DNA of 64,000 nucleotides from Metaphire vulgaris (taxonomy: Eukaryota; Annelida; Clitellata; Crassiclitellata; Megascolecidae): contig CM030837.1 of NCBI GenBank assembly GCA_018105865.1, positions 1,835,475 through 1,899,474 of the forward strand, written 5' to 3'. The notes below the pieces were generated by a model that saw nothing but the letters and a program-made list of their open reading frames with translations, was not told where the DNA came from and did no database searches. Both the position numbers and the translations under genes were made by a program. Shown here piece after piece: positions 21,049 to 64,000 of this stretch (position 1 is its first letter; each line of letters starts with the position of its first letter).

Positions 21049-21192
21049 CCATGGGCGTCCGGAATGGGATGCAAGGGGTGAAATTGCACCCCATGGAAAA
21101 ATTGAGGCGTTATGAAAAAAGTAAAATTACTTGTTTCTTTCGTCACAAGACCTTGTTTTGCACCCCATTCATAAATTTCTGCGGACGCCCAT
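21049..21192. mobile_element. MITE, family F (CATGGGCGTCCGGA ends), copy 1
   Basis: The ends CATGGGCGTCCGGAATG and CTGCGGACGCCCAT are inverted. The flanks GATGGGCG and GATGGACG agree at 7 of 8. The internal part (AAAAGTAAAATTACTTGTTT, then CGTCACAAGACC) is shared almost unchanged with 55373-55523. Confidence 0.8.
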
Positions 21193-21544
21193 GATGGACG
21201 CCGAAATCGGATCTAAGGTAGGGAAAAGAAAGAATTAGGCCTAAGGAGCAACTGAAAACTGCCCTCATATACTGACTTCTAACTAATTTAAGTAAAGGAA
21301 AAATAAGCGACGACCTATATTTGTTTGTCAGGATTTTCGGAATGTTTCAAATGTTCGGCTGGTAACGCCCCAATGCTTACGGCTATATAAAAATAGTTCA
21401 TTAGGCCTCTAAAATACAATAATACAATTATAAACTCAAAATTAGTTTGGCTTAGCGTTATTTTGGGGCCCGGTGTGTTCCATGATTGGGGCCCCTTAAC
21501 CGTAAAAAGGCTGACGAGCAAAAAGAAAGTTTTTCCTACTAATT

Positions 21545-21760
21545 GTACAATTCGACGACTCCTCTTTGGGGCACGTCACAAGACTCCCACCAGCAGTACC
21601 TGCCTCTGCTGCACTTCAACTAGCAGCGCCACTTCGACACAGAGACATTAAGATGTCAGGATGGATTCGTCCACGAGGCAGACCACCAATCACTTGGCTT
21701 CACCAAATCCATTCTGTGGATTACCGGTGTTCGAAGCCTTCAATGTGCGCAGAATAGACA
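21545..21760 (+). mobile_element. Non-LTR retrotransposon ORF2 C-terminal fragment
   Basis: The translation LFGHVTRLPPAVPASAAL, then WIRPRGRPPITWLHQI, is the typical tail of CR1/RTE-type reverse transcriptases. It is short and without a domain core. Confidence 0.7.
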
Positions 21761-22639
21761 GTTATGACTTAATAATTACAGTTGCGTGAGCAGTGTTGGA
21801 TAATAATGTACTGCACATGACTGTAGACCACTTTGAGAACTAATCCACCCCAAATTGTCCTATTTTTTGTCAAGTTTTAAAAAAATAGAAGTAAATGGCA
21901 AATGCCCCCACCCACCCAACCTGCCCTCAGACAACCTTAGATTCGCAAATCCGTTGTTTGTGTGTGTGTGTGTGTGTGGGGTTGGGAAAAGAATCTGCAC
22001 TCCAGCCTCTTCTCTTAGCACAAAATTCCTGGCGACGCCACTGCGTAGGTTTTAGGTTTGATTGAGTGTTTAGTGGAATCTGACGATCGATTAGAATTTC
22101 CGTTGACAGGTTTCTCCTCTTCTTCGCAGTCGATTTCTTTGAAAAATTTCGATTGTTGTCGCTTTTCTTCGTCGTCTGTCTTAATAACAGGAACAGTATT
22201 TCGACTGACCGGAGAGCGGTGGACGATGACTCACTGGAAGAGACTCAAGTATAATGGTCTGTTCGAATCATATAGGCATATAATGAAATTTATTAATAAA
22301 AAGCACTTTTAAGCAATTATTTTACAATGATTCACCCATACCTAACATATTGTTATATTATTTGGGGTCTTAGTTATAAATGTAACTTATAAGATTAAAA
22401 ATATTCCATCCCTACAATGTTGACGTCAGGTTGTCGCCATATTCTCCCTCCAACGGGCCTGGATAAAACATTGTCGCCCACCTGCTGACGCGGGAGGGTT
22501 CCCTGGTGCGCCACCTGACCGAAAAGAGACAGACCTCATGACTATATGAATATTTGACAGATAAACAGCATTACATGCATATTATAAGGCCTGACCCGTA
22601 GTCATGGATTTAAATTACTAATTTGATATTAAAGTGTAT

Positions 22640-22850
22640 GGTCTAAATATACGTTCCGAATGACGTATCTATAACCCTTATGCTAAAGATCCGAATTACG
22701 GATCTATAACCCTTATGCTAAAGATACGAATTACGTATCTATAACCATATGCTAAAGATACGAATTACGTATCTATAACCCTATGCTAAAGATACGAATT
22801 ACGTATCTAAACCTGGGCTAAAGATACGTTACGTATCTCTAACCAGACGT
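22640..22850. repeat. Tandem repeat of about 38 bp with internal hairpin
   Basis: About 5.5 units of CTATAACCCTTATGCTAAAG followed by the palindrome GATACGAATTACGTATC. In unit 1 the palindrome has changed symmetrically to GATCCGAATTACGGATC. Confidence 0.85.
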
Positions 22851-22926
22851 TAATATAACTTATAATGTTCATTGTTAAGCGCTTTTGACTTTAGTTTTCA
22901 CTATGTTACTGGCTCTATAAATTGTC

Positions 22927-22927
<1 letters not shown>

Positions 22928-22985
<58 letters not shown>
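22928..22985. repeat. (AAT)n microsatellite
   Basis: About 19 AAT units, intergenic. Confidence 0.9.
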
Positions 22986-22986
<1 letters not shown>

Positions 22987-23214
22987 TCCTCTTAATAACC
23001 AAATTTTTGCCTTGCTTATTCACCATCTTACCAGTTCTACCCTTTCCAATAATGCTTGTTTTCCCATCGCTATTCTTCTATCTATCTATCTCATCCTGGC
23101 CTCTGGAATCTTCTGTTAGTAGGTTCCCTAGGGAAAAAATTGCGTCCCCTCTTAATTCCAGTTCTTTGCTCCTTCAGCCATTCAAGGAATCATTCAAGGA
23201 ATGTCTGGAGAAGG

Positions 23215-23405
23215 ACATAATGCAGGACACAATGCCTGGATCACGAAAAAGAGGCAGGCCAAGAAAAAAGTGGGAAGACAACATCAAAGAATGGACATGA
23301 CTCACTATCGAGCAGGCGATAAGAAGAGCAGAAGATCGTAACATCTGGAAGATGACAGTTCATAATGCAACCAATCTTCGGAGCGAAGACGGTTGAAGAC
23401 AAGAC
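23215..23405 (+). mobile_element. Non-LTR retrotransposon ORF2 C-terminal fragment
   Basis: MPGSRKRGRPRKKWEDNIKE, then IRRAEDRNIWKMTVHNA and NLRSEDG, is the characteristic C-terminal end of Jockey/RTE-like proteins. It crosses a stop, so it is a decayed 3' fragment. The 3' end is marked by AAGACAAGACAAGAC. Confidence 0.75.
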
Positions 23406-23559
23406 AAGACAAACTCCTTCAACCGTTATTGTGAATCTAGGTGTTTTTTGCTCTATGTTATTAGGCCTACCATGACTTTTGTTTTAACGTGTTTCTTTTC
23501 ATGTCATATTATTCTTTTGATGTTTTATTTCATCTGTCCATCATTCTTTGTAGCTCTCT

Positions 23560-23830
23560 TTTTTCTCCCTGTCAAGCTGTCAACATCGCCCGATCGTCTG
23601 CAAAGCGTATAACCTGTACCAGTTTCCTTCCAATGTTTGTTCCAGCGTTTTTCTTCCTCTAGCGCTTATTTGTTTTATCCTCGATATAAATGTAAACTAG
23701 CGACGGAGATAGCGGGCGACCTTGGCGTGATCCTCTCACAATTTTTCCAGTCTTAGAATTATCACTCCCAATCCTTATATATTTGTATTGTTTTGTTCCA
23801 TGTATAAATTCCTGATCAGCCTTACCCAGT
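23560..23830 (-). mobile_element. Non-LTR reverse transcriptase fragment
   Basis: The minus-strand translation contains YIRIGSDNSKTGKIVRGSRQ, then GRPLSPSLVYIYIED. This matches the VRQGCPLSPSLFNIYIE block of the reverse transcriptase palm. The usual Cys in QGCP is Arg here, and stops or shifts follow. Confidence 0.7.
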
Positions 23831-25031
23831 GTCTTATCCAGACTCCAGGCCTTTGGTGGTGGGGTTTTTGAGGCTTTCAGGGGATCGACTTGGTTGGAGG
23901 GAAAAAGACGCAGTTCAATGCAAAATTTGTGTAAGTGCTGGGATTTTTTGCGGGGGGATTTTGAGGTTGTTTTTTTTTTTTTTTTTTTGGGGAATCTCCC
24001 TCTTAACAGGCCTGTGTAAAACACTGGCCTTCCCGTACCAGCACCCCTGGAATTTCTAGAAATCTGCGCAGCCTGGGCACATGGCCCTGTAGACCAATCT
24101 GTTGAACGAAAACACCTGCGTCGAAGTGTAAATGGAAGAAGCAGGCGACGACGTCGTCCCGAATATAATATGCTTGTTCTAGGGTGTATTTTTAAAGCCA
24201 AGTGTCAGACAGACAATCGGTATCAGACAACCGATCCCCAAAAATTTTGACATGCCGAGGATGGAGCTACCTCCACGAATGTAGACCAGAATTTCTGCCT
24301 CCATTGGATCGACTTGTCTTTCATCATTGGGGGTGGGGTGGCGGCTTTAACCCGCCAATCCCTTACAGCTGCTACATGTGTCCGGATGCTGAATTGATAG
24401 TTTTTTAGTATGCATGTACCGTCCAACTAAATACTGCACCAGACAAGATATCCGACTAGCCTAACGGGCCGGCCTTAGGTCTATAGCAATAAACATAATA
24501 ATATAATGGCGAAATCTGCAAACAACATGCGGGGATATATAGGTGTTTGTTGCGGCGAACAGTATTGAATTTTTCACCGCTTCTGATTAGTCGGGAATCA
24601 ACAGTTATCCGGAGCTAATCCGAAACCGACGAAGCCGTATTTCGTCGAAGAGAGAGAGAGGAGAAAAAATCTAAACGGAACAGCTTGCGAGTGACATTCG
24701 GAGTAGTCGCCATAGTCGAAACAATGCAGTTTCGCTGGCTGAAGACTGCTGGCATCAATGCCGCCATAAACCGTTCACTTAGCCCTGTATGCCCTCTGAT
24801 TTCGATGAACCGACCGAAAAATGGCCTTGCCGCCGGCCGTGGCAATTAGACGATGTTGTCGACAGCCGGTAAAAATCATCCCGTCGCGATCCCCACCGGG
24901 CAGTCCATCTCCCACGGGCAGTCCTGCAGTCCTGCAATTCGTACACCACGCCGGGAAGAAAAAAGATCATGCCGGCTGCCGCTTTGCTCCGTCTTGCAAC
25001 CACCGGTTGGATGCATATATATATATATATA

Positions 25032-25614
25032 CAGTGGCGTAGCCAAGAGGGGTTTGGGGGTTAACCCCCGGCTGCCGAAAACAAAATATTTTAATGAGTT
25101 TCTATGCATTTTAAATTTTTTGACGCGACTTTGAGGGTCAACCCTCCTCGGCTATAGACTGTAAAGGTTTAAGTAAGAGGCGAGGACCTTTTTTGCTTGT
25201 CAGGGAAAATAGAGGCGATAACCTTTTTTGCTTGTCACCTGAAAAAGTAGTGGCGAAAACGTTTTTTTCCTTATCAGGATTTTTGCAAATTTGGCAGTGC
25301 CGGATTGAGCACCGTGGAGGCCCATAGGCAGTCAAACTTTTGGGGCCCCAGGGGCCAGGCCCCTAATGACTACTAGAACGCCATTGAAGTGTAAACATTA
25401 TTGTATGACGTCAGCGTCGTCACGTGCCTTTCGCATAGCGCTATTCTTAAGAATAAGTAAGTAAACAATTTATTTCGTCACTGTCTTGTGGGGCCCCTAA
25501 AAGTCGCGGGGCCCATAGGCAGTTGCCTACTCTGCCTAATGGGTAATCCGGCACTGAAAGTTGGTCACGGTCAAGACCAAAAACCAAACCCCCTTTCCGA
25601 AATCCTGGCTACGC

Positions 25615-25618
<4 letters not shown>
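25032..25618. mobile_element. hAT-like MITE, family E, interrupted by a second MITE
   Basis: CAGTGGCGTAGCCAAGAG at the left, CCTGGCTACGCCACT at the right, inserted in a TA array. The inner part matches the copy at 19468 (AATGAGTTTCTATGCATTTT, then TTGACGCGACTTTG). It has three GCTTGTCAG-like motifs at about 25189, 25222 and 25255. Confidence 0.85.
25295..25556. mobile_element. Nested hAT-like MITE, family G (CAGTGCCGGATT ends)
   Basis: CAGTGCCGGATTGAG at the left and GGTAATCCGGCACTG at the right, inside the family E element. The flanks AAATTTGG (25287-25294) and AAAGTTGG (25557-25564) agree at 7 of 8. Removing the insert and one octamer restores the family E sequence. Confidence 0.88.

Positions 25619-25678
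<60 letters not shown>
25618..25678. repeat. (TA)n microsatellite
   Basis: About 30 TA units abutting the right end of the family E element. Confidence 0.9.
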
Positions 25679-25681
<3 letters not shown>

Positions 25682-25788
25682 GCCAAACGACAATAGCGGA
25701 GAATGAAGACTGACTCCTCAAGGCCGTAGACACACGTTGGCAGACGGTAGCCGGTAGCGTTTGCGTACAGGGGAGCGTTGTTGTACTG

Positions 25789-25794
<6 letters not shown>

Positions 25795-25847
<53 letters not shown>
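25795..25847. repeat. (GA)n microsatellite
   Basis: About 26 GA units in the upstream region of the HYR/sushi gene, roughly 480 bp before its start codon. Confidence 0.9.
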
Positions 25848-25849
<2 letters not shown>

Positions 25850-26329
25850 GCTCCGCCTCGTCTGCATGACCGCCTTCTCCTCCGTCTCTGCCGGCCGCGT
25901 TACATACTTGTGCCGCCTTGATTTTGCCGCACTTTTCTCTTTCCAAGTGCTTCACTTGTGTCGCTGCTGCTGCCGCTGCTGCTGCTGCTGCCACCGTCGT
26001 CGTCGCCGTCGTCGTCGCATGTAGTAAACAATGTCGCTGCTTCGGAGGCGCGATAACAGCACCACCACCACCGCAGCCGTCACTGCTTCGTAGCGTTCGC
26101 TGTGGCTTGACGACGCGCGGATAACTAACTGGATTTGCTTCGGTAGGCTAGTAGAAGAAGAAGAAGAAGAAGGAGGAGAAGAAGAAGAAGCGTTCGATGT
26201 CGTAATGATGATATTCGCGTGTGTCTGCCATCCTTACGCGTTTCGCGGAGCGGTTGACGCGAACAATGTAGTAAAGGAGGAGTAGTAGGCCTAGTGTTGC
26301 CAAGCGTGTGTGTGTGGATAGATCGTTTC

Positions 26330-64000
<37,671 letters not shown>

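Overview
The window is eukaryotic and most likely from a marine invertebrate animal. Genes are split into short exons with GT/AG junctions and long introns, coding density is very low, and there are dozens of di- and trinucleotide arrays, decayed non-LTR retrotransposons and many small non-autonomous DNA transposons. The four genes are animal families, and the fourth is an extracellular HYR/sushi protein. An invertebrate deuterostome would fit, but the sequence alone does not fix the phylum.

Layout. (1) 1-4.98 kb, minus strand: the 5' half of a JARID2 homologue (PRC2-associated jumonji/ARID protein), running off the left edge. (2) 7.12-12.11 kb, minus strand: a complete nine-exon HSD17B12-type very-long-chain 3-oxoacyl-CoA reductase, 322 aa. 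(3) 12.55-18.52 kb, plus strand: a complete six-exon fucose mutarotase (FUOM), 149 aa, head to head with the reductase across a 438-bp shared promoter interval. (4) 18.5-26.3 kb: intergenic, with an approximately 0.9-kb 16-bp minisatellite, LINE fragments and MITEs. (5) 26.33 kb to the right edge, plus strand: a secreted protein whose exons encode a signal peptide, a short linker, one HYR domain split over two exons, and sushi (CCP) domains. It resembles SRPX/SRPX2 or SVEP1-like proteins. Its introns hold two large decayed LINEs, a pseudogene of an unnamed CxxC protein family, a tandem satellite and many MITEs.

The genes have unrelated jobs: chromatin regulation, fatty-acid elongation, fucose metabolism and extracellular matrix or adhesion. 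They do not form a pathway. The most unusual content is the mobile fraction. About 22 short elements, in roughly ten families, have terminal inverted repeats, and most are flanked by 8-bp target duplications, as expected of hAT transposons. Several families with different ends share an internal motif close to TTTTTTGCTTGTCAG. Two elements are nested inside others, and one insertion has duplicated a FUOM splice donor. Approximately 80-bp palindromes bounded by TTAA (piggyBac-like) and approximately 80-bp palindromes bounded by TA (mariner-like) recur as well. Exon models were read by eye using splice consensus, phase and remembered family similarity; no alignment was run.
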